NCBI GenBank assembly: GCA_037126765.1
Contig: JBBCBC010000037.1
Coordinates: forward strand, 12,529,263 to 12,593,262
DNA length: 64,000 nucleotides
Source of the DNA: Stenogyne calaminthoides
Taxonomy: Eukaryota; Streptophyta; Magnoliopsida; Lamiales; Lamiaceae
Direction: 5' to 3'
In this document: piece after piece, positions 36,667-47,099 of the stretch
Numbering within the stretch: position 1 is the first letter of the stretch
Layout: each line of letters begins with the position of its first letter
The notes under the pieces: generated by a model
Database searches by the model: none
What the model was told of the DNA's origin: nothing
What the model saw: the letters and a program-made list of their open reading frames with translations, nothing else
Position numbers and translations under genes: made by a program

Positions 36667-37181
36667 TGTTGGAAAAATTATTTGGTTTGTGTGTAGACGA
36701 AGATGACTATGAAAAACTGACACGGAATAAGTCGAGGTAAGAGTTAGACTCTCTTTCTGTAAGACGATATTGCCCCGTACCCAAGTACAATACGGTTCCA
36801 TGGCAATCGCCCCCAAGATACAACGACTTTAAAGCTTTTCTACCGCTGCACTACGAATCGGAAACTATCGGCGAACCAAACAATATTCTGAGCTCTCTCC
36901 GGAACACAAAAATGAGGGAAGAGAATAGAAAACTTCGACCTCAAAAGATAAGACTCAAGAATCAATTATCGAGTGAATGATTGAGAGTTGATTCGGTTCT
37001 AAGTGAGTGATGATTGTGGAATGAGGAGGGTGTATTTATAGATTTCTAGGTATCGATTCGTGAATAGGTGCAATCTTTGAAATAACCCTTCACTTATTTC
37101 ATACACCATTTCACTCATACCTCTTCATCTAATATACACCATTTCAAGGTGATTTTTCCATTCACCTCAAAAATTCCAACA
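36667..37181 (-). mobile_element. Solo LTR (family B), 515 bp, perfect 5-bp TSD
   Basis: It begins TGTTGGAAAA and ends TTCCAACA, flanked by TTATA at 36662-36666 and 37182-37186. A TATA-like CTATAAATACACCC lies on the minus strand near 37030, so the sense strand is probably minus. There is no internal coding sequence. It differs from LTR family A in length and sequence although the termini look alike. Confidence 0.85.
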
Positions 37182-37205
37182 TTATATTGACGATCATAAG
37201 TATTA

Positions 37206-37517
37206 CTCTCTCTGTCTCGATCTTGTTTACACAATTACTGTGTACTCGGAGTTTAAGAAAAAGTGATAAAGTGTTAGAGTAAAAAGAATTATTTATTAGT
37301 ATTTTATGTGATAAAATGATAAAATATGGAGGGTATAAATAATTATTTATTAGTATTTTATGTGATAAAGTGATAAAATATGGAGGGTATAAATAATTAT
37401 TTATTAGTATTTTATGTGATAAAATATAAAGTGATTATTTTCATTTAAGAAAATGTATAAATAAGATTGAGACGCCCAAAATAAAAATAGTGTAAACAAG
37501 ATCGGACGGAGAGAGGA
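37206..37517. mobile_element. Stowaway-like MITE with internal 54-bp tandem repeat
   Basis: Left end CTCTCTCTGTCTCGATCTTG and right end (reverse complement) CTCTCTCCGTCCGATCTTG are inverted repeats, continuing with TTTACAC. The flanks share TTA/TA. Copy A shows the empty site (AGTATTATTAAAG). The core contains about 2.7 copies of a 54-bp unit starting TTATTTATTAGTATTTTATG at 37290. Confidence 0.8.
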
Positions 37518-38180
37518 TTAAAATTGAAACAATTTTTTTTCTATTTGGTTGTTTAGTTTATTAAAAGATATGTCATACCACATCTTGTCAAGATAGTGGA
37601 GTGAATATGTATCACTACGTAAACCAAATTTTTCGTAAGTCTTCCATATCTCATTTCATAAATGGTTTCTTTAATATGGTTGATTAAAGCAGTGAAAGTC
37701 TAAACTTTAATATTCATTTTAAATCATTAGGTTATGAGTAGCCTCATAAGATGTACTCCCTCCATCCCAATCTTTATGGTAAAGTACCAACTTTTTTTAT
37801 CACAATTTTTATGATAAAGTACACACTATTCACATTTTTATTCTAACTAACACCCTTCAAATAACAGGTTATCTACACAATATGCCACTTAATTAACCCA
37901 ACACTTTATCCTAAAATCTACCCACTAGTCCGCTCCATATGTTAATTAGCCCTAACATAAGTGATCTAACCCCCCCTCCCCACTCATATCTTTGCCTCAT
38001 CTCATCCAAACTTTAGCTGTTATACTCTCTCTTCTCTCTCTTCCATTGTTGCTCTCCGAAATTGCTCTGTAATGTCTCGATCTTTATTTTCTGTTGTTGC
38101 TCTCTGCAATCTGCTCTCTAATCCCTCGATTCCTTAGCCTCCGCTCTCTGTTCTCTCCATTCCCATACCCAAAATCCACC

Positions 38181-38645
38181 ATGGACGATTCATCTCTCGA
38201 TTCTGAAAATTGGCCATGCACCGAAGATTTTAACAAGTTTGAGGTGGATTCAGTGCAGAACTATTGGTGGGAGGAAACGAGGGCTTTCGATTCTCATCAC
38301 CCTTTGTCCAAAAGATGGGATGAAGAGAGAAAGAAGGAGATGGAGCCGGTGGTGGTGACGGTGGCGCAACCGAATGCCGATTTGGGTCCCAATTGTTGCA
38401 ATGCAGATTTGAGAGACACAGTTGGGGTTCTCCCGATTATAGCTCCATGGTTGTTCAAGACTCTCTCTCACCGGAATTGCCTTGGTGCGATGATGTTTTC
38501 GACGAGGTGGCATCATTAGTTTAGCCGATGCCTGAGAGTGCTCCACCGTTCTCTGATAAGGCTTACTGGTTAGATCCATCCACAAAGTCGTTTGTTGATA
38601 TGTTGATTGTCCTTATACCGTATGTTAAAGATCTTATTCACAGGT
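38181..38645 (+). pseudogene. Unidentified opposite-strand reading frame inside the mariner element
   Basis: A CT-rich, leader-like stretch (37990-38180) precedes ATG at 38181 in a good context (CACCATGG). The frame encodes 112 residues to TAG at 38517. It starts MDDSSLDSENWPCTEDFNKF, is acidic and contains WWEETRAFD. In a second frame the text continues as protein-like sequence (MVVQDSLSPELPWCDDVFDE, TAG at 38522, then PFSDKAYWLDPSTKSFVDML) up to CACAG before GTTATT at 38646, a plausible exon end. One frameshift and one stop therefore separate two halves of what looks like one former exon. I do not recognise the protein. Mariner elements normally carry only a transposase, so a captured host-gene fragment is the simplest inference. 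Confidence 0.5.
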
Positions 38646-38773
38646 TATTCTGATCATTTTTACTTTGTTATTGAAATATAGCATGTGATCTTTCGATTGA
38701 TGTGCTTATCTTGGAAATTTGTAGAATCAGTTGTGTTATTTGGATAATTGATGTGCCTTTGTTTGTGTTAATT

Positions 38774-39290
38774 GCAACCTCTAGGATGATTTACTAGATT
38801 AGGATGCTTAACCAAATCCCTATGACTAAATGATCCTATGAGGGTTACAAATGTGTGCTCTGTTGGCAAAATTTGATGGGAAAATTGGTGAATTGATATG
38901 TTCTTGATGATATAATGTGTTGATGCAACCTCTAGGATGATTTGCCTAGATTAGGATGCTTAACCTAAGCCCTATGACTAAATGATCCTATGAGGGTTAC
39001 AAATGAATGCTCTGTTGGCAATCTTTGATGGAAAAATTGGTGAATTGATATGTTCTTGATGATATAATGTGTTAATGCAACCTCTAGGATGATTTTCCTA
39101 GATTAGGATGCTTAACCTAAGCCCTATGACTAAATGATCCTATGAGGGTTACAAATGAATGCTCTGTTGGCAATCTTTGATGGGAAAATTGGTGAATTGA
39201 TGTGTTCTTGATGATATAATGTGTTAATGCAACCTCTAGGATGATTTGCCTAGATTAGGATGCTTAGCCTTACCCAATGATGTAATTATA
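38774..39290. repeat. 152-bp tandem repeat, about 3.4 copies
   Basis: The unit begins GCAACCTCTAGGATGATTT and starts at 38774, 38925, 39077 and 39229 (periods 151-152). Copies are nearly identical. It lies inside the mariner element between the opposite-strand frame and the 61-bp array. Confidence 0.92.
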
Positions 39291-39309
39291 ATCTGAGGGT
39301 CCAATCAAA

Positions 39310-39950
39310 TGTAATATCCCATGTGTTTTTTGAGAAACCGAACTATTATGTGTGTATTCTTTGATAAAAGTGTGTTAAACATATGTTTTTTGAGAATTTA
39401 GAACCATTATGTGTCTAATCTTTGATAAAAGTGTGTTAAACAAATGTTTTTTTTGAGAAAACATAACTATTATGTGTGTATTCTTTGATAAAAGTGTGTT
39501 AAACATGTGTTTTTTGTGAATTCAGAACCATTATGTGTGTATTCTTTGATAAAAGTGTGTTAAACTGATGTTTTTTGAGAATTCCAAACCACTATGTGTC
39601 TAATCTTTGATAAAAGTGTGTTAAACAAATGTTTTTTGAGAAAACATAACTATTATGTGTGTATTCTTTGATAAAAGTGTGTTAAACATGTGTTTTTTGA
39701 GAATTCAGAATCATTATGTGTGTATTCTTTGATAAAAGTGTGTTAAACAGATGTTTTTTGAGAATTCAGAACCTTTATGTGTCTAATCTTTGATAAAAGT
39801 GTGTTAAATTTATATTTTTTGAGAAAACAGAACTATTATTTGTGTATTCTTTGATAAAAGTGTGTTAAACATGTGTTTTTTGATAATTCAAAACCATGAT
39901 GTGTGTATTCTTTGATAAAAATGTGTTAAACAGATTTTTTTTTGTGAATT
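39310..39950. repeat. 61-bp satellite in three-monomer higher-order repeats
   Basis: The anchor CTTTGATAAAAGTGTGTTAA recurs ten times, at 39359, 39420, 39483, 39544, 39605, 39666, 39727, 39788, 39849 and 39910, spaced 61 (once 63) bases. Copies 2, 5 and 8 share GTCTAATC where the others have GTGTATTC. The linker following them (AAATGTTTTTTGAGAAAACA type) also recurs every third copy. The array is therefore a 183-bp higher-order repeat made of three monomer types. Confidence 0.92.
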
Positions 39951-40175
39951 CCCTTTATTATCAAAATACAAACCAAAATATATCCAAAAGCCATTCATTT
40001 CATAATGACAGTCAAAATACAAACAAAAATGATCTTCATCTACATGTTTACTGCTTAAACAATGCATGCCCTAGAAGTTTATCTACTTCTATGTTTATGC
40101 AGTAAATATTCACTATCTACTCAGTAGTGGGAAGCAAAAAGTACCAAAATAGACACATACCATGCTAATGAACTA

Positions 40176-41677
40176 CTAATACCCTAAATCCCTCATTAGA
40201 TTTCCCATATCATAGGTGTTTTCAACTCCATTATCATGCTCCATTAAGTAATCTATGCATTCATTTACTAAACTCTCATCAACCTCAAGACAATCAGGGA
40301 GTAATCCTTGATAACTCAGTGAGTTTTTTTTCATGTGAGGTGTCTTGAAATCGTTATCTCCTTTGGCCTTCATTATCTCTATGCATGAACCCTGCAAGCT
40401 AAGAAACACTTTATTAAGAGTTATTGTTGTTAGGTCTTCAAATGATTTAGCTACATTTTCAACTAGCTCAACAACTGTTTTGGCCTTCTTCTTCTGTTGT
40501 AATGCCTGAATTGATGCAAAGTACCCCAAATCATTAATGTTTGTGTCAGGAGAGTTGGCAGGTTGGCAAACCAGTTGAATGTTGAAACCATCAGAGCATG
40601 CTACAACTCTGAAATCTGGATCTCTGTTTGAAATGTGAGTTTTGACATTGTCTTGCTAGATCCAGATCTCTTTGCTTGCATTTGCAGGCCATTTCTCTTT
40701 TATTGCTGATAAAATCTGTGAAATAAATAGAGTAACCAACAAGTTAGTTTATGATACTTGTTCCATTTAGAAACTATTAATTGCAAGTAACCAACTAAGT
40801 TGAGGATACTCATTTATAGACTAAATGATGAAAGTTCTTTGATAGTCTAAGAAAATAAACAAAGTACCTGATTCATTAGGCAGACTTTGCTTATTTCCTT
40901 GGTTATGGATTCAATATTTTTGATCTTTATAGTACCTTTCAATCTGTTCTTGCTATTTCTAACCGCTTCAACTTCTTCAGTGAAGGGAAACATCAAAATC
41001 TTTCCATCAAATATGCATGTGCCATCACTTGAATATAGTGGTCTTCCAACATCACAAATGAACATAACTTTTGTGATAAACCTCTTGCTTTTACAAAACC
41101 TATGTGGATTTTCCTCAATTGGCAACTTGTAGAATATGTGAGATGTTTTTGTGATATAAAACCACTTTTCATCTATGTGGATAACATTGTGCATGTTTTT
41201 AAACTTGATTATGTTATCTTCTCTATGCACATAGAGTTGACTCAAATTGTATTGTACCCTAGCAACCTTGTTTAGGTCTATAAGGGCTGACTTAATGACA
41301 TTTGTATGTGTTTTGATTTGGCCATCTTTGATCCATCTACCAACTGTGCTTTTACTAACCTCTAAGCCATCATCAAGGTCTCTTATGGTTGACCTTTTTG
41401 TCCAATGAATGCTCTTCATCTTCTCTTGATTCAATATATTTTTTTTGTTTATCTTCTTTCCCAATCTTAATGAAACTAAATGAACTGTCTTACCTTCATC
41501 TATTTGCTTCTTTGCAGTGATCCAGATTCCGTGGACAGTGTTGGAAGATGTCCCAAATAGGATGCTAGCTTCCTTCATCTTGCCATGCTTAGGTACACCA
41601 TTATCTAACTCCCCTAGTAGATATTGCACAATCTTGTTTTTGTCTTCAAAGCTTAAATGCTTCTTATTTTCAGTCAT
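40176..41677 (-). pseudogene. Mariner (DD39D) transposase with one in-frame stop
   Basis: Exon 1 is 41677-40868 (270 codons, starting MTENKKHLSF). An intron of 152 bases (donor GTACTT, acceptor TTTCACAG) leads to exon 2, 40715-40176, in phase. Residues 1-125 hold the paired helix-turn-helix DNA-binding region (STIRDLDDGLEVSKSTVGRW). The catalytic triad is D169 (HIDEKWFY), D292 (QDN) and D332 (PDTNIND), with exactly 39 residues between the last two, the plant mariner signature. Codon 290, in the motif WI-stop-QDN two residues before D292, is TAG (40658-40656). Relatives have Gln here, so a single CAG to TAG change explains it. Everything else is open over 449 codons. An alternative GTG start 21 codons upstream is unlikely. 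The full protein would be inactive without readthrough. Confidence 0.9.
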
Positions 41678-42477
41678 GTTGAACTTACATGAGCATTTAT
41701 GTTTTGTGGCAGATTTTGAGGAGTAATTGTGAGGAAACACATTTATGGCTTTAAAGACAGATTAGGAGAGAAGAAGTAATTGTATTTGTATTCTGTAATA
41801 GGAGGGAAAATTTGGTGTAAATTTGACTATTTTGAGTTGTAATTGATGTCTTTTAGGTGGAAAATCTGTAATAGGGGAAAAATTCAGAATTTGGGAGTTT
41901 TAGGAGGAAAATTTGTTTTGGCAGAATTTTTATCTTACTTTTACTGTTCATTGAACAGTAAAATTCGAATTATATTGTTATTTAAAGTTGTATCATATTT
42001 ATTACTGCAACTTGCAGTCTGTTTAACAGGTTATTAAAGGGTTTAATTAACCCTCTAATAAAGTGTACTTTACATTTCCAATAAAGTTGAATTTTCATAT
42101 TTACCCCAACACTTTATCACTATTCAACTATTACACTAAATGCTTATGAATAGTCAAAATGTCATGGAGTTTGGGACCGAGGGAGTAATACCTTTGACAT
42201 TTTAATTTATAAAATATTATAATTTTCATTATGATAAATATTAAAAACTGAATTTATTATCAAATCACGTGATGTGCATGTGATAAGAAGAGTCAATCTG
42301 TCTTTCCCTCCTTCCATTCCATTTTCCATTAGTTAATGTTTCATCTTTCTTCATCTCCCTCTACTATACCTTAGTTTATTCAGTTGTTGACAATTTCCAT
42401 GTCATACACCACTCGTCATTTCCAACTTTATATACTCTTCTATCTCCAACAATGTCCCCACCCCTCCACCATCCACA

Positions 42478-43713
42478 ATGGCCGCCGTTGACCCCATCAC
42501 CCCGGCGGAAATCCGCTCCGAGTTCTCCCACCACGACCCCACCATTGCCCGCATCAACAACGGCAGCTTCGGCTGCTGCCCCGCCACCACCTCCTCCTCC
42601 TCCGCCAACCCGACCTCTACTTCTCTAAAACCCTAAAGCCCGCCATCCTCCACACGCGCCGCCTCATCCAAACCCTAATCAACGCCGACCACGTCGACGA
42701 GGTTTCCATCGTCGACAACGCCACCACCGCCGCCGCCATCGTCCTCCAGCACACAACCCGCTCCTTCTTCTCCTCCTCCAACTTCCAGCCCGGCGACGCC
42801 GCCCTCATCCTCCACTACGCCTACGGCGCCGTAAAAAAATCAGTCCAGGCGTACGTATCACGCGCCGGCGGCCACGTCATCGAGGTCCACCTCCCTTTCC
42901 CCGTCAGATCCACCTCCGAAATCGTTCACGAATTTCGCAAAGCCCTCAAAACAGGGAAATTCAACGGCAGGCGAATCAGACTCGCCGTAATCGACCACAT
43001 AACCTCCATGCCCTGCGTCGTCATCCCCGTAACAGAATTAGTTCAGATCTGCCGAATCGAAGGCGTCGATCGCATCTTCATCGACGGCGCACACGCAATT
43101 GGAAATCTCAAAATCGATGTAAAACAAATAGGCGCAGATTTCTACGCTAGCAATATGCACAAATGGCTGTTCTGCCCTCCCTCCGCCGCCTTCCTGTACT
43201 GTAAAAAATCGATCGAATTCTCCGATCTACACCACCCCGTCGTCTCCCACGAGTACGACAACGGTCTGGCCATGGAAAGCGCGTGGATCGGGACGAGAGA
43301 CTACAGCGCGCAGCTAGTATTACCGGAGGTGATGCAATTCGTGAGCAGATTCGAAGGGGGACTCGATGGGATAATGAAGACGAACCACGATACGGTTATC
43401 AAGATGGCGGTGATGTTATCGGAGGCGTGGGGGACGGAATTGGGGGCGCTGCCGGAGATGTTTGCCGCCATGTTTGGGCGTTGAGAGCGATTTGGATGCA
43501 TTGAAATTGAGGAAACATTTGAGGGAGGATTTTAGGGTTGAGGTGCCGATTTATCATAGGGCGCGTTTGGAAGGAGAAATTGATCCGGTAGTGACGGGAT
43601 ACGTCAGGATTTCTCATCAGGTTTACAATGTGGTGGATGATTATTTTAGGCTCAGGGATGCGGTTAATCGGTTGGTCAAAACCGGCTTCACCTGCGCTCT
43701 TCTTTCCAAATGA
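42478..43713 (+). pseudogene. L-cysteine desulfhydrase-like class V aminotransferase, two frame breaks
   Basis: The ATG at 42478 opens MAAVDPITPAEIRSEFSHHD, then RINNGSFGCCP, the N terminus of the plant intronless PLP-dependent family annotated as L-cysteine desulfhydrase / isopenicillin-N-epimerase-like. After about 42575 the frame shifts at a CTC-rich run: the family text LRQPDLYFSKTLKPAIL resumes in another frame and the original frame stops at 42634. The second frame then stays open to 43484, including FIDGAHAIGN and the PLP-lysine motif ASNMHKWLF. Near 43478 it shifts again and continues VESDLDALKLRKHLRED to TGA at 43711. Short segments are missing at both breaks. The rest is clean, so the loss is recent, or the breaks are assembly errors. 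The region is strikingly GC-rich compared with its flanks. Confidence 0.85.
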
Positions 43714-44448
43714 CAAGGTACTCTTGCTCCTTTTTTCAAAATTTTCTAATACAACATATCAATGCACACAACATGCTTAAACACTGCCGGACAGCATATC
43801 ATGGAAATAACCCTTTTTTATATGCAGAATTAGTTACACTTGTGGGAATTTGGATTTTTATTCAATTTTTTAACAAAAGTGCAAAACTTGTATGTAGGAT
43901 TAGTTTGTTTCACGTTTTTCGTAAATGTGAATAAGGTAGATCGAGAAGGTATTATCTATGATGTGTTTTGCCATTAGAGTCTTTGTTTTTCTTGTGTCTT
44001 GTGATGGGAAGAATCATATTTTGTGCACTTATTATCCTTAGTATCTTGTAGACATTGAAGAGCTAATGACACTTTTTGGTCACTCACTTGCAGCTTTACA
44101 TGGAGAACCAACATACTTCTGCTGAGGAAATCCTTTTAGCTCGCTTGCAACTCATTACACGACCAATTAATCCACCACTAATTTTCAAATAACAAACTAC
44201 CATGTTTCTTGTAGAAAACCAAATTAAGAAGCTCATCTACTGTCAATTGTACGATGTTGCCACAAGGCCCAAATAGGGCCTAATTACTAAAGAAAAACAA
44301 CACATAACAATTCAAAAAATGATGCTCACTCCATCCTATACTTATTTACTCTTTCTGCATACAGCTTGTTTACCTCTTTTATAAATAATCATAATATATT
44401 TGGATATTCTTTAACTATATCTCTTCTTTAACATTTAAAAATTAGTTA
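43714..44448. other. Downstream flank of the aminotransferase pseudogene
   Basis: No gene is seen. TCACTCCATCCTATACTTAT near 44326 looks like a lone Stowaway end without a partner. Confidence 0.45.
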
Positions 44449-44643
44449 GGTTTTGTATGCACTAGGTATATGTGAACTTAATAGTGTATTTAAAAACTTG
44501 TAATTTACTGCACTGAAACTTGCAAATGTATTTTATAAACATATGTTGCACATTTTAATGTAACAAGTCACAAATTTCAGTGAAATAAATTATAAATTTT
44601 TAAAATACACTATGAAGTGAGATGTATTTAGTGCATAGAGATC
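44449..44643. mobile_element. MITE (family Q), copy 3
   Basis: Ends GGTTTTGTATGCACTAGG and, as reverse complement of the right end, GATCTCTATGCACTAAA are inverted. The interior has the AACTTGTAATTT / AATGTAACAAGT words of the copies at 22764-22992 and 32322-32514. 195 bp. Confidence 0.65.
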
Positions 44644-45053
44644 ACTCTCACTCCATATATTATGTATGCTCACTTGGTTTGTAAATGACCTAGCCTTTTA
44701 ATAAGTAAGAACTATGCACATATTCAATTAAATTAAGTTATGTTATAGTCCTGGATCACTTGGAGGTTTTTCTAATTAATTTGAAAGAGATAAACTTCAC
44801 GGTGAGATGGGACATAAGTTGAACATTAATGTTTTAATACTTTTGAAGGTGTGGGTGTGATTTGTACTAAGTTGTAACCCGTCTCATGCATGAGACCGTC
44901 TCATATGAGTTCTTGTCAATTTGAAATAGTGTTATCCTAACACGATAATGGATTGGGTTAAACAAGTTGATCAGAAAAGAGAAAAGATGGCGTCACCACG
45001 ATAGTGTGTTTTTTTAGTATCACTCAATTATTTATGAGAAATAAACGAACTTA
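44644..45053. other. Intergenic DNA with a small palindromic GAGAC motif
   Basis: The palindromic phrase CGTCTCATGCATGAGACCGT near 44880 resembles TCATGTATGAGACTGTCTCA near 48577, which suggests a further short repeat family. No gene. Confidence 0.4.
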
Positions 45054-45435
45054 GGCTATGTTTGTTTATAATTTTGAGGGATATGAAATTTTGTAGAGAG
45101 GATTTGAAAGAATTTGATATAAAGTAAAAAGTGTCTTTATATTTTGTATATATTGAAGAGTGTGGATTTTGAAATGATTGAATTATTATGTAATGATAAT
45201 AAAGTAAAAAAAGTAAAAGAAATAATATTGAATTGAATTAATAATAATAATTGAAAAATGCATGATAGATGATTGATAGTGTATTGAAAATTGTGTTTGA
45301 AAAAAATAAAATATATGTACTATAAAGTAGAATTTTAGAGGATTTAAAATTTTATACCAAAATTTTAATAAACAAATGGGAATTGGGAATTTGAAATCAC
45401 AAAAGAAACTTTTTAAACCATAAACAAACATACCC
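45054..45435. mobile_element. MITE, about 380 bp
   Basis: Left end GGCTATGTTTGTTTATAATT and right end (reverse complement) GGGTATGTTTGTTTATGGTT are terminal inverted repeats. The interior is AT-rich with TATTGAAAATTGTGTTTGAA, shared with 960-1255. Flanks TTA and TAG do not give a clear target duplication; a PIF/Harbinger origin is only a guess. Confidence 0.6.
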
Positions 45436-45563
45436 TAGAACAATAAATTTTCAATTTTCATTCAAATTAACATCATTTTTTTAACAATTAATAACTCAAG
45501 AGAATCAATTGAACGTGAGGGCACTCAGGCAGGAGGGGGTGGGGAATTTTCAACATCATAAAA

Positions 45564-46319
45564 TCCCTCTATATATTAATAGAGAGTTTTTTTTTTATGA
45601 TATGTCAACTCAATGTTAATTTAACTTATGTGTCATTCAATGAGAAATTTGAGTACACATGTCATTTTTCTATTTAATTCTTTTTATAAAAGAATCCTAT
45701 GTGTCATGAAACTTAATGTTTTTGTGTATAATTAATTTCTAATTATTTAGGTATTTAAAATTTGTGTGAATGTTATAAAATGTGTAATTCATATTTATTA
45801 ATTTATATTTTATTTAATTATATAATATTATTCATTTATCTTTCTTGCGGTAATTTTTATTTGACTTAATTTAAGATAAATAAAATATTCATTCTAGATA
45901 TATTTTATCTTAGTGTGAATTATATTCAATTATTAATTTCTTAATAAATAATTTTATTTTATAATTGCTCTTATGTATATCTTAACATATTTTATGTGGT
46001 AAAAGTATTTTATATTATAATACATTCACTTTTTTTTTCATTATCTCATATTAAATAATTTATTAGTCTTTTCTTAGTCGATTTATTTTGTTTTGATTTG
46101 TAGGTTTCAACTTCATATTAAAATGGATAAATAATATTTGACATAATAATCTTATTCCAAGGTTTAATAAAATTTACTAATATACACCTTAAACAATTAT
46201 TAATTCATATTTAGTGCATTTATGCACAAATTTATATTTTTATTTATTAAATATATTATTTATTAAAAATATTGTAATTTTTAATTAGAAAATCGCGTAA
46301 CACGGGGACACTAAACTAG
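45564..46319 (+). mobile_element. Non-autonomous Helitron, 756 bp
   Basis: The 5' end TCCCTCTATATATTAATAGA is preceded by A. The 3' end reads AATCGCGTAACACGGGGACA then CTAAACTAG followed by T. These fit the plant Helitron pattern: A|TC start, a 3' GC-rich hairpin close to the end, and CTAG|T. There are no inverted repeats or target duplication, as expected. The body is AT-rich and non-coding. Confidence 0.65.
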
Positions 46320-46735
46320 TTTATGAAGAGAGAAGTGGAAAGCCTCCTCACGTGTCAGCTATGGGATAATGAGAAATTACAATCTATTTTTTATTTTTTA
46401 AATTAAATAGACAAATCGTGCAAAAAATAAAACATAAATTAATATAAAAAAGTGACTTAGAGGAATCAAATTGCTCTTATGGCCTGCAAATCCATGATGT
46501 TTGTGCTTGACAATTTCATCAAATTGAAATTTGGATCCCCTCCTATAACAATCTTTGAATTTTATTAGAATTTTTCACAACAATTGAAAATTTATATTAA
46601 AGGATGTTGTACAACATCTGACCTGAATCCCAAAAAATTGATGCATAACTCTTGAAATGCGATTGCTACAATACATGGTGGGTATAAATTTTTTTTTGCA
46701 CTACAAGTTTTTTAATAAATTAATTTTAAAAAATA

Positions 46736-46901
46736 TTCAAAGTGACTTAGGTTAGAGCACCACTACCCAACTCAAGAGGTCCTGAGTTTGATCGTTTGAG
46801 ACACTCTGTTCCCATTTTAATGGGATTTAAATGGTGGGAATTTTCCACCCTCCACGGGTATAAGTAGTTTATTTTAAGTATTCTTTTTGTAAAAAAAAAA
46901 A
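46736..46901 (+). mobile_element. tRNA-derived SINE, about 166 bp
   Basis: A-box-like GACTTAGGTTAGAGCACC near 46743-46760 and B-box-like CTGAGTTTGATCG near 46784-46796 are followed by an unrelated body and a poly(A) tail at 46891-46901. The 10-bp repeat TTAAAAAATA lies at 46726-46735 and 46902-46911. The A-box region resembles the SINE at 3191-3292, but the bodies differ. Confidence 0.7.
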
Positions 46902-47099
46902 TTAAAAAATAAGTTTTTCCATCTGCTTTGATTCGATGATTTTGGAAAATAAAATAAACCATCTCCCTTGCTCATATTTAATTATTTATTATTATAATTA
47001 TTTTATATTTTTAAATGACTTTCTTGGATAAATTATGTTTATTAATTTATTTTCTATATACGTATAAAACTGCAGATAATATTGTTTAGGGTAAATTTA

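Larger units (their letters stand above)
37756..42185 (-). mobile_element. Near-complete mariner-like element, 4430 bp, TA target duplication
   Basis: The left terminus CTCCCTCCATCCCAATCTTT and the reverse complement of the right terminus CTCCCTCGGTCCCAAACTCC are Stowaway/mariner TIRs. TA lies at 37754-37755 and 42186-42187. The element carries a two-exon DD39D transposase on the minus strand (41677-40176), an opposite-strand broken frame (38181-38645), a 152-bp tandem repeat (38774-39290) and a 61-bp higher-order array (39310-39950). Copy A of the surrounding duplication gives the empty site. Because both TIRs and the TA duplication remain, the insertion looks recent relative to other elements here. 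At 4.4 kb it seems longer than most plant mariner elements I know of, owing to the extra content. Confidence 0.92.
35755..42284. repeat. Tandem duplication, copy B (about 500 bp split by four insertions)
   Basis: The landmarks of copy A recur here in the same order, interrupted by a LINE (35845-36594), a solo LTR (36667-37181), a MITE (37206-37517) and a mariner element (37756-42185). Subtracting the insertions and their target duplications leaves about 500 bases. That equals copy A minus the 25 bases missing near the right end. Each insertion is flanked by its own target duplication, and copy A shows the unoccupied site in every case. Confidence 0.9.

Noticed and set aside
38774..39950. CRISPR-like array
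   Set aside because: These are contiguous tandem repeats without unique spacers, inside a eukaryotic transposon.
41675..41742. Upstream GTG or the ATG at 41742 as transposase start
   Set aside because: GTG is not used as a normal start in plant nuclear genes and the ATG at 41742 is out of frame; the ATG at 41677 begins the family-like text.
42478..43713. Bacterial gene transfer suggested by high GC
   Set aside because: The protein follows the known intronless plant cysteine-desulfhydrase-like family; GC-rich single-exon genes occur in plants.
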